In this document: positions 15,021 through 22,131 of the stretch, one piece after another
Numbering within the stretch: the stretch's first letter is position 1
Layout of the letters: each line of letters starts with the position of its first letter
Assembly: GCA_934754775.1 (NCBI GenBank)
Contig: CAKVIM010000022.1
Location: 1-24,105 of the forward strand
Length of the DNA stretch: 24,105 nt
Reading direction: 5' to 3'
From: an uncultured Candidatus Melainabacteria bacterium
Lineage (GTDB): Bacteria; Cyanobacteriota; Vampirovibrionia; Gastranaerophilales; Gastranaerophilaceae
The notes under the pieces: generated by a model
The model's input: the letters and a program-made list of their open reading frames with translations, nothing else
The model's database searches: none
What the model was told of the DNA's origin: nothing
Position numbers and translations under genes: made by a program

Positions 15021-15335
15021 TTAATCAACAAGAGCTTTTATAATTTTATAAGCATCTTTTACTCGTTCAGGATTATCTTTTAAAATTGTTGTGATTTCTT
15101 GGATTAAATCATCAGCGGGTGCATATTGTGCAAACTGAAATACATCAAAATACCCGACATTCAATACCCGCATAATATTTTCTAATGTAATAAATGACGG
15201 GAAATTTCTTCCATTTTCAATATTACTAAGTGATGTTGGCTCAATTCCTGCTTTTTCTGCTAGAACTTCCTGACTTAGTGAAGCTCTTTTGCGTAATTCT
15301 TTTATTCTTAAACCTAATAATTTTCTGTTATCCAC
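15021..15335 (-). CDS. XRE-family regulator divergent from nuclease gene
   Basis: A 104-aa protein with an N-terminal Cro/C1 HTH: LRIKELRKRASLSQEVLAEKAG, recognition helix EPTSLSNIENGRNFPS, then LENIMRVLNVGYFDVFQF. A C-terminal helical tail (DLIQEITTILKDNPERVKDAYKI) probably dimerises. A TTG start six bases upstream would leave only 1 nt after the GAGGT ribosome site. The GTG at 15333-15335 gives 7 nt and is preferred. It is divergently arranged with the PD-(D/E)XK gene across a promoter region containing an 8-bp inverted repeat. This is the layout of controller proteins and of antitoxin-like repressors. It probably represses both promoters. Confidence 0.82.
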   Translation of the reverse strand: MDNRKLLGLRIKELRKRASLSQEVLAEKAGIEPTSLSNIENGRNFPSFITLENIMRVLNVGYFDVFQFAQYAPADDLIQEITTILKDNPERVKDAYKIIKALVD

Positions 15336-15356
15336 TGTCAATACCTCAATTTAAGC

Positions 15357-15389
15357 ATTAACATCATGGTATTAAATTAAAATGTTAAT
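15357..15389. promoter_or_regulatory. Candidate operator of the XRE regulator
   Basis: Perfect arms ATTAACAT (15357-15364) and ATGTTAAT (15382-15389) lie between the divergent XRE and nuclease genes. They overlap a probable minus-strand promoter (TTGAAT, 17 bp, TTAATT). Confidence 0.5.
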
Positions 15390-15417
15390 TTACATAAATT
15401 CAAAATGGAGTTTTAGC

Positions 15418-15447
15418 TTGATAAAATTGTTTCAGTTGAGATATAAT
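15418..15447 (+). promoter_or_regulatory. Promoter of PD-(D/E)XK gene
   Basis: -35 TTGATA (15418-15423), an 18-bp spacer and consensus -10 TATAAT (15442-15447) lie 56 bp before the ATG. Confidence 0.65.
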
Positions 15448-15503
15448 CATTTTGAATTAGAGATTTTACTTATTTTTACAGTTGAACTTGAAAGGAGGAT
15501 ATA

Positions 15504-16538
15504 ATGAGTTTATTATTGTGTCATATTGCTAATAGTGTTGGAACATCAACTGAAGATATTGCAACAATGAGCCTGCATTATATCCTGCAAAATTCAACAA
15601 CTGCTCGTGATACTTTATTGGACTATATTGGAACTGAATTAGGTCTCCTGTTTGAAAAAGACTTGCATTTTGAGCTTCAATCATGCGGAGAAAATCTTGA
15701 AAAACCTGATATGTCTTTAAGGAATACACATAATGATGAAATCTTGATTTTTGAAATGAAGTTTTGGGCAAATCTGACTGACAATCAGCCTAACACCTAC
15801 CTTGAGCGATTACAGAAAAAAGGTGGGAAAGGACTTATATTCGTATGCCCTAAATCAAGAATAATATCGCTTGTTGATGAACTTGCGACTTCGGCTGAAT
15901 ACGAGAAACAACAAGGCAGATTATTACAAAAAGACGGCAAGCCTCCAATGCTCGTTTTATCTTGGGAAGAAGTTCTTAATCTGCTTGATAATGTTTTACA
16001 GGAAGATACTTTGTATAATGATTTACTACAGTTAAAAGGACTTACTGGAGAAATGGATAATCAGGATTTTAAGCCGTTTTCAGCAGGTGATTTAAGTTCT
16101 AACATGGCAAATCGCATCGTAGATTACTACAGAATTGTTGACAAAATTGCTGATAGTCTTTTAATTCATAAAATTTGTAATTCAAAAGGTGTTAAAGCTA
16201 CTCCACAAAAAGGCGGGTACTGTCGCTACTTAAGAATAGATAATCCTTCGACTGGTTTAAGCATTCAATTTAGTTGTAATTTATGGCAAAAAGGGATTTG
16301 CGGAAAAACGACTCCATTTTGGATGACATTTAAGACTATTGATGAAAACAATAATTGGGTTACATATTCGCCAAAACTCCGTTACAACTTGGATGATAAA
16401 GGTAAAAAATACTTGATAGAGAAATCTGATAAATCCGATATGCTGATTGTACCGCTTTATCCAAAGCGTAATACAAATGAGTTTGAAATGGTAGATGACT
16501 TGATAAAACAAGCAAAAGAGTATATCGACCTTCTTTAG
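15504..16538 (+). CDS. PD-(D/E)XK nuclease-superfamily protein
   Basis: A 344-aa protein with a readable restriction-endonuclease-like core: Pro68-Asp69 (LEKPDM), then Glu84-x-Lys86 in ILIFEMKFWANLTDNQPNTYL. The spacing and the following TDNQ-P-x-x-Y-L helix are typical of PD-(D/E)XK proteins of the defence type. Next comes a strand GKGLIFVCPKSRI and a helical C-terminal half (about 180-344) with no recognised domain, possibly a sensor. A strong AAAGGAGG ribosome site precedes the ATG. It is divergent from the XRE regulator and convergent by 4 nt with the next gene. It is probably a DNA-cleaving effector of a defence system; the specificity is unknown. There is no accompanying methyltransferase, so a classical type II restriction pair is unlikely. 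Confidence 0.72.
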   Translation: MSLLLCHIANSVGTSTEDIATMSLHYILQNSTTARDTLLDYIGTELGLLFEKDLHFELQSCGENLEKPDMSLRNTHNDEILIFEMKFWANLTDNQPNTYLERLQKKGGKGLIFVCPKSRIISLVDELATSAEYEKQQGRLLQKDGKPPMLVLSWEEVLNLLDNVLQEDTLYNDLLQLKGLTGEMDNQDFKPFSAGDLSSNMANRIVDYYRIVDKIADSLLIHKICNSKGVKATPQKGGYCRYLRIDNPSTGLSIQFSCNLWQKGICGKTTPFWMTFKTIDENNNWVTYSPKLRYNLDDKGKKYLIEKSDKSDMLIVPLYPKRNTNEFEMVDDLIKQAKEYIDLL

Positions 16539-16909
16539 ACTCTATCAAGCCAGTATGTTTTTACTTTACAGCGAGGGTCATTGATTAATGCTTTGTTAAG
16601 TACCCAAGTTGTTTCAAGCGGGTCGCCCATTGTCCAGTATTGATAATTGCCTAGACAAAGCATCGTATAAATTCTGTTTTGAAACTTTGCACGCTCACCC
16701 TTTTGTCTGATAAATACAACAGCATCCTCAAAAGCTTTTCGTTCAGCTTTGCAGATGTCGCAGTTATTTGTACATTTACCCTCAGCTTTTGTTTTTTCAC
16801 AAGGAAAGCTCAAAATGTATTCATGCGGAGCAAAATGTTCAAAAGTCTTTGCATTTTTCCACTTATGCCTATTGATATAATTTGTAAAATCTTGTATTGA
16901 ATAAGTCAT
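16535..16909 (-). CDS. Small Cys-rich protein with YWTMG motif
   Basis: A 124-aa protein without a family name I can give. It contains four cysteines in the N-terminal half (Cys37, Cys46, Cys50, Cys53, the last three as C-x3-C-x2-C), which could bind zinc. The C-terminus has YTMLCLGNYQYWTMGDPLETTWVLNKA, a conserved-looking YWTMG core of a kind common in small phage/MGE proteins. Its stop overlaps the end of the nuclease gene by 4 nt (convergent). No ribosome site precedes the ATG. A promoter (TTGTAT, 17 bp, TAATAT) ends about 7 nt before the start, which suggests a leaderless transcript. Role unknown. Confidence 0.65.
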   Translation of the reverse strand: MTYSIQDFTNYINRHKWKNAKTFEHFAPHEYILSFPCEKTKAEGKCTNNCDICKAERKAFEDAVVFIRQKGERAKFQNRIYTMLCLGNYQYWTMGDPLETTWVLNKALINDPRCKVKTYWLDRV

Positions 16910-16915
16910 ACTAAG

Positions 16916-16944
16916 ATATTACACTACTTTTGTTATAAATACAA
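16916..16944 (-). promoter_or_regulatory. Promoter of the YWTMG gene (leaderless)
   Basis: On the minus strand, -35 TTGTAT (16939-16944), a 17-bp spacer and -10 TAATAT (16916-16921). The start codon is 6 nt downstream, at the expected transcription start. Confidence 0.55.
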
Positions 16945-16964
16945 ATTGAAAATGTAGTTTTAGG

Positions 16965-16992
16965 TTGACAATACAGTTTAAATTTGTAACAT
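16965..16992 (+). promoter_or_regulatory. Promoter of the PDZ-protein gene
   Basis: Consensus -35 TTGACA (16965-16970), a 16-bp spacer and -10 TAACAT (16987-16992). It is divergent from the YWTMG-gene promoter with a 20-bp gap. Confidence 0.6.
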
Positions 16993-17016
16993 GTGGATAT
17001 GCAATATGGGGGTTTA

Positions 17017-18561
17017 ATGAAAAAATTTATTTTAACTAGCTTTATTTTTCTGATTATTTCAAATATCGCAAATGCTCAAGAATGTGGTTTAGGAATTGAG
17101 GCGATAAGAAAAGGAGGAGCAAGAAACTTTTTTGCACCTATACAGATAAGAAGTATTCAACCTAATTCACCTGCTGAAAAAGCAAATATTCCGTTAAATT
17201 GGTATATTATAAGCATTGATAGGAAGTTAACTAAAGACTTAACCAACCAAGATTGTTTGAAATTACTAAATAACAGCATTCGAATAGAATTAGTTATCTC
17301 ACCTATACAAAGCATTTATAGCGAAAATGCTATCAAATTAACACTTACCAACGAAAAAAGCTTTTTAAATACTGTCAGAGATGTTCCCAAAACAAAGGGA
17401 ATAGGTTTAGGTATTTATAAGTACAATTTGGATTTAAAAATGCCTTTAATAATAACTAGCGTAGAAAAAGGTTCGCCTGCTGAAATTGCAGGAATACAAA
17501 AGAATACAATAATTCTAAAAATAAACAACAAATCAACAAAAGAGTTGACGGTTTCTGAATGCGAAAAATTGCTAAATAGTAAAAAACTGGAGCTGGAAGT
17601 TACAGATTTGCAAAACAATAATGTGAAAAATTATAGATTAACCCCTCAAAGTTATTATGCAAATGAGGTAAAGAAAGCCGAAAAAGGCTGGGGTTTAAGC
17701 AAGGCTATGCTTGCTTTTTCTCAAGATAATCCAAAAGAAAAAGTTTTAGCAGAATACTTCAATACTTTTAATCCTGATTATGACCGTACAAATGGCATGA
17801 CTAATAAAGAAATCGCTGAAGAAGATATTCAAAAACTTCAAAAGCCTTATTTAGAATTTAAATCAAATAAGAACAATATGAAATTTAATAAGAACTTATA
17901 CGATGGAATTAATACATTTATTAGCCTGTATAAAGAATTAAATAAATGGGAAATTGAAATGGTTAAAAATATTTTAGTTTCCTATGGAGAATTAGATAAT
18001 TCAGCATCCGAAAAAGAAGTAGTTAATTATATCACTTCGGCAAATGTTGAAAATAGCAATTATTTTATAAATGAAATTGAGAGTAGAAAACATTCTATTA
18101 ATACTTGGACGGCAATGGCTAAAGAAATTAAAGATTATAGTGTTGCCTACGAAACGAAACAAAAGCAATCTGCACCTAAAGTTACAACACCTTATTTTAT
18201 TGACAACATGGATTTTCGTGAAATTCTTTGGGGATGGCAAACGGCAAAACAACCACAGAAGAATGGAATTTATATAATCACATCACAGGCAGGGGCAAAG
18301 GTTCTTCAGTCAGTTTCGGGTGGAGTATTATTAACAACAGATGTGACAAGATTATCAAATCCAAGAACTATTTTTGTAGCAACAAAAAGACAATTCGTTG
18401 ATGATGAGTGGTTAAGAGAAGGTATGGTTATAGTTTTTGATGGTTATTATACTTATACAAACACCCTTGGAGTTAATAGAAAAATTTACAAATTCAAAGA
18501 AGTTCCGCAGGCGGAGTATTGGAATAGGCAACAACAAAACAAGTTTTATTTCATTAAATAA
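17017..18561 (+). CDS. Exported protein with two tandem PDZ domains
   Basis: A 514-aa protein starting with a clear signal peptide: MKKF, a hydrophobic core, then NIANA before Gln21. It is therefore probably periplasmic or secreted. The chosen ATG has a GGGGGT ribosome site 4 nt upstream; an in-frame GTG 24 nt earlier would spoil the signal peptide. PDZ1 (about 24-95) and PDZ2 (about 128-197) are clearly duplicated: SPAEKANIPLNWYIISIDRK aligns with SPAEIAGIQKNTIILKINNK, each followed by (D/E)-C-x-K-L-L-N. No protease domain accompanies them. The remaining ~300 residues are unrecognised and rich in Lys/Asn, ending in beta-prone sequence. It sits inside the island and is convergent with the GHKL gene (14-bp gap). 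It may be an envelope-acting factor, perhaps against phage entry or for host interaction. Confidence 0.8.
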   Translation: MKKFILTSFIFLIISNIANAQECGLGIEAIRKGGARNFFAPIQIRSIQPNSPAEKANIPLNWYIISIDRKLTKDLTNQDCLKLLNNSIRIELVISPIQSIYSENAIKLTLTNEKSFLNTVRDVPKTKGIGLGIYKYNLDLKMPLIITSVEKGSPAEIAGIQKNTIILKINNKSTKELTVSECEKLLNSKKLELEVTDLQNNNVKNYRLTPQSYYANEVKKAEKGWGLSKAMLAFSQDNPKEKVLAEYFNTFNPDYDRTNGMTNKEIAEEDIQKLQKPYLEFKSNKNNMKFNKNLYDGINTFISLYKELNKWEIEMVKNILVSYGELDNSASEKEVVNYITSANVENSNYFINEIESRKHSINTWTAMAKEIKDYSVAYETKQKQSAPKVTTPYFIDNMDFREILWGWQTAKQPQKNGIYIITSQAGAKVLQSVSGGVLLTTDVTRLSNPRTIFVATKRQFVDDEWLREGMVIVFDGYYTYTNTLGVNRKIYKFKEVPQAEYWNRQQQNKFYFIK

Positions 18562-18575
18562 ACCACAATACTAAT

Positions 18576-20585
18576 TTAATTATTTTTAATAATATCTATA
18601 AATGTTTTATTTCTCATTTCTGCATCTTTGCATATTGCTTCTAAAGAAATTATATAATTATGTGTAATAATAGGTTGATTATTTTTATCAACAAGATTAT
18701 TGTTATAAAAATAAAATATTGGAGATTCTCCATGAGAAAATAGTTTAGAAACACCCGGTTGCTGTCCAATACGTTTTTCCATTTTTGCATCTATATCCAT
18801 AATGATATATCCATACATGTTTCTAACATTATCAACACATTCTGCAATTGGTCCCATATTCCTAGAAAGTTCCCAGATAGAAGTTCCTTTTTGCAACTCA
18901 GGTGCATTTGCAGATTTGAGTTCAATAACTACAATATCTCTTAAACTTCCAAATATGTTATTATAAAAAATTGCCAAGTCTGGTTCGTTATCAGCACCAT
19001 CTTCTAAAGAGTTTTCAACGCGGATGTGTTCTAATATTTGTTTAATTTGTTTATCACTAAAAGCACAACTATAAGATAAAAATTTATCATCTAATATCCA
19101 TAAATTGGAATCATATTTTGAATATGATTCTGATTCATTATTACTAATATCTCCCATATTCATAAATAAGTTATGTAGAGCTTCTTCTTTGTAATTTTTT
19201 ATAAGAAGTAATTGTTGTAATCCTTTAATTATTTGTTCTCTGTATAAAAAATATTCAGCAAGTTCTCGGGCAGAAACTTCATTTATCTGCGACATACTTT
19301 TTATTAATTCGTCTGCTGAAATTTTCTTTTTTGAAAGCAATTTAACAAAGTTGTTTCTTGTATTTTCTTTATCTTTTTTAAACTCAGCTTCAGCCATTTT
19401 TATTAAATAATTTCTATTTTTAATTTTTGAAGTATCAGCTTTTATATATTTTGATAAATAAGGATATTCACTTATTGCTTCTTCAACGATTTTTTCATTA
19501 TCTTTATCCAAATCAGGATATTTTGATAATAAAACTTCATCTATAACATTCTTTAATTTTTCATTAATTGTGGGAATGGGAATAGGATTAGTTAATGTCT
19601 TATTATTATCATTAATATTAAAATTAAACTCATTTCTTTCATTATTTACTCTTCCGACTTCATCAAAATAAGGGGATGTAAGTAATAAAGTCAAAGAATC
19701 ATTATTCGGTAATTTATTCTTAAAATACACATTTTTTGTAAATGCTGTAACGGTTCTTCCATGTGCACAATAATATTGATTACTAGAACCTTTTCCATCC
19801 TCATCAAAGGTATAATATAACGTAAATATATAGCCTTTAGGAAATAACTCATCGGTAACATCATCTTGTACTGTAAAAGTTTTATGTTCCAATTTCTTTA
19901 TAGAGTTGTTATCAATTAATAACTCTTTACCATCCATTTTTAAAGTTATTTTGAAATTATAATTTTGTTTTTCATGCAACAAAAATAATTTTATCTGCAA
20001 ATAATCTTCTATTTTATTTTTTATAATTTCTAAATCGGCAATTTCGCGCTTATCAGTTTTAATCTTTCCAGATTTTAGCATGTTGTAAAATGCCTTTGTA
20101 GGATTAGAAAATGTAATCTTTGTACTGCTACTTTCAGAAATGTAACTTTGAGGGGTTATTTTATCTAGTGAAAATTTTGTATTGAAATCAAAATCAACTT
20201 TTTCGGTTTTAGTTAGACTTGTTATATGGATATCTTCAAAAACTTTCAACCAAGTAAAACGTCCTACACCTTTGCAACCTAATTCCTCTTTTAAATCAGA
20301 CATAAAATTGCTAAAAGAAATTCTGTTCTTCGGTATAAACCCTTCTCCGTCATCAGAAACAGTAAAAGATGTTACTTTTTTTTCTAAAGTGTCATCATTT
20401 TTATATAAATCTAAATTTGTATAAAATTCTACAACAATATTATGAGCCTTTGCTTCAAGTGCATTTACAATTGTTTCATATACAGGTTGCAGATACGGGA
20501 TTTTCTCATTAAACTTTTGAAGAATGCTCTTAATGGTAACTTTAATATACGCTTCTTCTTCAGTACTAACTTGTAAATTTGCCAT
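18576..20585 (-). CDS. GHKL ATPase with C-terminal PD-(D/E)XK-like motif
   Basis: A 669-aa protein. The N-terminal GHKL (Hsp90/MutL/MORC-type) ATP-binding domain is clear. The N-box is ETIVNALEAKA (Glu37, Asn41), motif G1 is DDGEGF (78-83), and motif G2 is GCKGVGRF (103-110). A second domain (about 200-330) includes YCAHGRTVTAF and could be the S5-like transducer. A helical linker follows (about 345-475), then NLWILDDKFLSY. Pro535-Asp536 (EPDLAIF) and Glu555-Leu-Lys557 (IVVIELKSA) form a PD-(D/E)XK signature. This is the architecture of MutL/MORC-like ATPases associated with restriction and defence. An AAAGGAAAA ribosome site precedes the ATG. Very AT-rich. Probably an ATP-gated nuclease. Confidence 0.8.
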   Translation of the reverse strand: MANLQVSTEEEAYIKVTIKSILQKFNEKIPYLQPVYETIVNALEAKAHNIVVEFYTNLDLYKNDDTLEKKVTSFTVSDDGEGFIPKNRISFSNFMSDLKEELGCKGVGRFTWLKVFEDIHITSLTKTEKVDFDFNTKFSLDKITPQSYISESSSTKITFSNPTKAFYNMLKSGKIKTDKREIADLEIIKNKIEDYLQIKLFLLHEKQNYNFKITLKMDGKELLIDNNSIKKLEHKTFTVQDDVTDELFPKGYIFTLYYTFDEDGKGSSNQYYCAHGRTVTAFTKNVYFKNKLPNNDSLTLLLTSPYFDEVGRVNNERNEFNFNINDNNKTLTNPIPIPTINEKLKNVIDEVLLSKYPDLDKDNEKIVEEAISEYPYLSKYIKADTSKIKNRNYLIKMAEAEFKKDKENTRNNFVKLLSKKKISADELIKSMSQINEVSARELAEYFLYREQIIKGLQQLLLIKNYKEEALHNLFMNMGDISNNESESYSKYDSNLWILDDKFLSYSCAFSDKQIKQILEHIRVENSLEDGADNEPDLAIFYNNIFGSLRDIVVIELKSANAPELQKGTSIWELSRNMGPIAECVDNVRNMYGYIIMDIDAKMEKRIGQQPGVSKLFSHGESPIFYFYNNNLVDKNNQPIITHNYIISLEAICKDAEMRNKTFIDIIKNN

Positions 20586-20597
20586 CTCGTTTTCCTT

Positions 20598-20640
20598 TGT
20601 TCGTATTTTAACATAAAATTACAAAAAATATCAACGAACA
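20598..20640 (-). promoter_or_regulatory. Promoter and inverted repeat upstream of GHKL gene
   Basis: On the minus strand, -35 TTGATA (20629-20634), a 17-bp spacer and -10 TTAAAA (20606-20611; TG-extended). The 7-bp arms TGTTCGT (20598-20604) and ACGAACA (20634-20640) bracket it exactly and could be an operator. Confidence 0.5.
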
Positions 20641-20741
20641 TAACAGGTAATAAAGTTATCTTAACAGATACTATGCAATATGCCTCAACTCATAAAACCT
20701 GCGGAGGTCAGAGACTATTCGGTTCCAACTAGTTTTCACTA
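20641..20741. other. Non-coding right end of the island (attR arm)
   Basis: No gene is visible between the GHKL promoter and the right direct repeat. The last ~20 bp (ttttcacta before ggggt) partly resemble the tRNA 3' half (attcgcttg before ggggt). This would be expected if the element's attachment site mimics the tRNA end. Confidence 0.45.
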
Positions 20742-20753
20742 GGGGTACCATAT
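20742..20753. repeat. attR direct repeat
   Basis: ggggtaccatat, identical to 12086-12097. It marks the right edge of the island. Confidence 0.72.
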
Positions 20754-20789
20754 AAAAAAAGACCACTTGATGTGGTCTTTTTTTATATG
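20749..20789 (+). terminator. Orphan terminator, probably the original tRNA-Glu terminator
   Basis: An 18-bp perfect stem centred on GACCAC-ttgat-GTGGTC with A7/T7 flanks. No gene precedes it on the plus strand. It starts exactly at the right direct repeat, as expected for the displaced terminator of the tRNA before integration. Confidence 0.75.
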
Positions 20790-20945
20790 TAGATTCACTA
20801 AGTGATAGAACCGTAGGTTCTTCGCTTGTGGGAAGGACTCCGTTCAAAACGATTAAGTATCGTTTTGAATGGAGGAGTCGAGTCGAGAGCTTTGCTCGAA
20901 CGAGACGTTTCTTGATATAACAAGAGGGTTTCAGCCCTCTTTTTT
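20790..20945 (+). ncRNA. Hairpin-rich non-coding stretch ending in a terminator (candidate RNA)
   Basis: No ORF is supported. Successive hairpins are TCACT-a-AGTGA (20795-20805), AGAACC-gta-GGTTCT (20807-20821), a 16-bp stem with one G-U pair (20838-20874, inner arms TTCAAAACGAT and complement), TCGAG...CTCGA (20883-20899), then the intrinsic terminator AAGAGGG/CCCTCTT followed by T-run (20922-20945). The terminator's T-tract is on the plus strand, while the nearest genes on both sides read minus. It could be a small RNA or a dispersed repeat. No promoter is obvious. Confidence 0.35.
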
Positions 20946-20983
20946 AATGCTTAAATCTTCAGTGCAAGCGGTTTTTTGTGGGG

Positions 20984-21991
20984 TTAGTGGAACTTCTTTT
21001 CTGCTTTTAGTTGTTTAAAGTGTTCGATATCCCTATATTTTATCATTGTTGCAGGATTTCCGCCTATGATTGCATAATCCGGAATCTCACCGTGTACGAC
21101 GCTTCCGGCTTGCACGATTACGCCCTCGCCAATTTTTGTAGACGGTAAAATCGTCACTCTAGCTCCAAACCATACAAAATCGCCAATTTTAATATCTTTT
21201 TCAATCACCTTGTTGTCATAAGGAATTGCATTTCCGCTATCATAATTATGGTTGTCAGAAATAATCAAGCAGCCTTTTCCGGAATGAAAATAATCGCCAA
21301 TTGTGACCTTGCCCTTTCCAACAATTTCCATTCCGTTAAAATTAACGTTATTACCCAAAATCGTATTTCTTGTAACTTTAGAAAATCCTAAGCACAGAAA
21401 TTTTTCTCCAATTGATTTAGCAAACCTCAAAACCTGATAGCCATACAGTTTTGTAGAATATAATTTTTTAAGCTCCCTTTTTTTCTTCTCCCTTAGTCGG
21501 CTGTCCATTATGTAAAAAGAGCCGACTGCTGCCCAAAAATTAATCACAGTCCTTGCTAGCTCGCTGGGGTTCATAAAAATATAAAAGACTCCCAAAATTC
21601 TATCAATAAGCTTTTCACACTCCGGTTTTAACTTAACCAAAGGTCTTATTTTAATCTTTTTCTTGATATTGTTTTTGTATAAAAAATTCTGGAGCTGATA
21701 TTTGTAGGTCAAATAATCTTCATTCGCAATTAATGCTACATCAAAATCAATATCTTTAAGCTCTTTAAGGCATATGCAAGTTTTGCCCAGAAAATTGTCT
21801 GCTTCTGTTCCGCCGTATTTTATATTAACAATAGCAACGATATTCATGACCGACAAATCGTAGTTGCGAAAAATTGCTTCGCTCAACATGCCGGTACCGT
21901 AAATAACAATCTTTTTATTTTTGTACTTTTTAGCTAATTTGTCGATTTGTTTTTGAATTAAATTTTCTCTAAGTAAATTATCAAAAGTCAT
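20984..21991 (-). CDS. Hexapeptide-repeat acyltransferase with N-terminal Rossmann-like domain
   Basis: A 335-aa protein in two parts. The N-terminal ~120 residues include KKIVIYGTGMLSEAIF, a glycine-rich nucleotide-binding-like loop, and DFDVALIANEDYLT, as in sugar-nucleotide-sensing domains fused to or next to PglD-type enzymes. The C-terminal ~150 residues form a left-handed beta-helix acyltransferase: repeated [I/V]-G-x4 hexads (TILGNNVNFNGMEIVGKGKV, then IKIGDFVWFGARVTILPSTK), IISDNHNYD with the probable catalytic His, and the closing GNPATMIKYRD. It probably O- or N-acetylates a surface sugar. The ATG at 21989-21991 is used; a GTG three codons upstream is an alternative. Neither has a good ribosome site. 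No terminator with a T-tract is seen on the minus strand. Confidence 0.8.
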   Translation of the reverse strand: MTFDNLLRENLIQKQIDKLAKKYKNKKIVIYGTGMLSEAIFRNYDLSVMNIVAIVNIKYGGTEADNFLGKTCICLKELKDIDFDVALIANEDYLTYKYQLQNFLYKNNIKKKIKIRPLVKLKPECEKLIDRILGVFYIFMNPSELARTVINFWAAVGSFYIMDSRLREKKKRELKKLYSTKLYGYQVLRFAKSIGEKFLCLGFSKVTRNTILGNNVNFNGMEIVGKGKVTIGDYFHSGKGCLIISDNHNYDSGNAIPYDNKVIEKDIKIGDFVWFGARVTILPSTKIGEGVIVQAGSVVHGEIPDYAIIGGNPATMIKYRDIEHFKQLKAEKKFH

Positions 21992-22131
21992 TTTTACCAC
22001 TAAAACTTGCTAATAGGATTTATCCTATAATACCACAAAATTTGCCCGCCGGATTGTACCAATAGGGTAATAAAATTTTTTTTCTTTTGGCTTAATATCA
22101 TGCTGCGTTAATATCGCAGAAAGGAAGAAAA

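Larger units (their letters stand above)
12086..20753. mobile_element. Integrated island at tRNA-Glu carrying defence-like cargo
   Basis: An island of about 8.7 kb bounded by the 12-bp direct repeat ggggtaccatat: left copy at the tRNA-Glu 3' end, right copy at 20742-20753. The large serine recombinase is adjacent to the left end and reads into the tRNA. A strong terminator sits immediately outside the right copy, exactly where the original tRNA terminator would be after displacement. A replacement terminator follows the tRNA at the left. Inside are regulators (MerR-like, XRE), small ORFs, two proteins with PD-(D/E)XK-like motifs, a GHKL ATPase and a secreted PDZ protein. No conjugation or phage structural genes are seen, so it is probably mobilised passively. 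Confidence 0.8.

Noticed and set aside
15504..16538. Classical type II restriction-modification system
   Set aside because: No DNA methyltransferase motifs are visible in any neighbouring protein, so only a nuclease-like protein and a regulator can be claimed.
20700..20750. A second complete tRNA at the right island end
   Set aside because: Only the last ~10 bases (ggggtacca) match a tRNA end. No T-arm or anticodon arm can be folded upstream, so it is treated as the attachment-site copy.
12086..20753. Prophage or integrative conjugative element
   Set aside because: No capsid, tail, terminase, relaxase or type IV secretion genes are present; only integration, regulation and cargo genes are seen.
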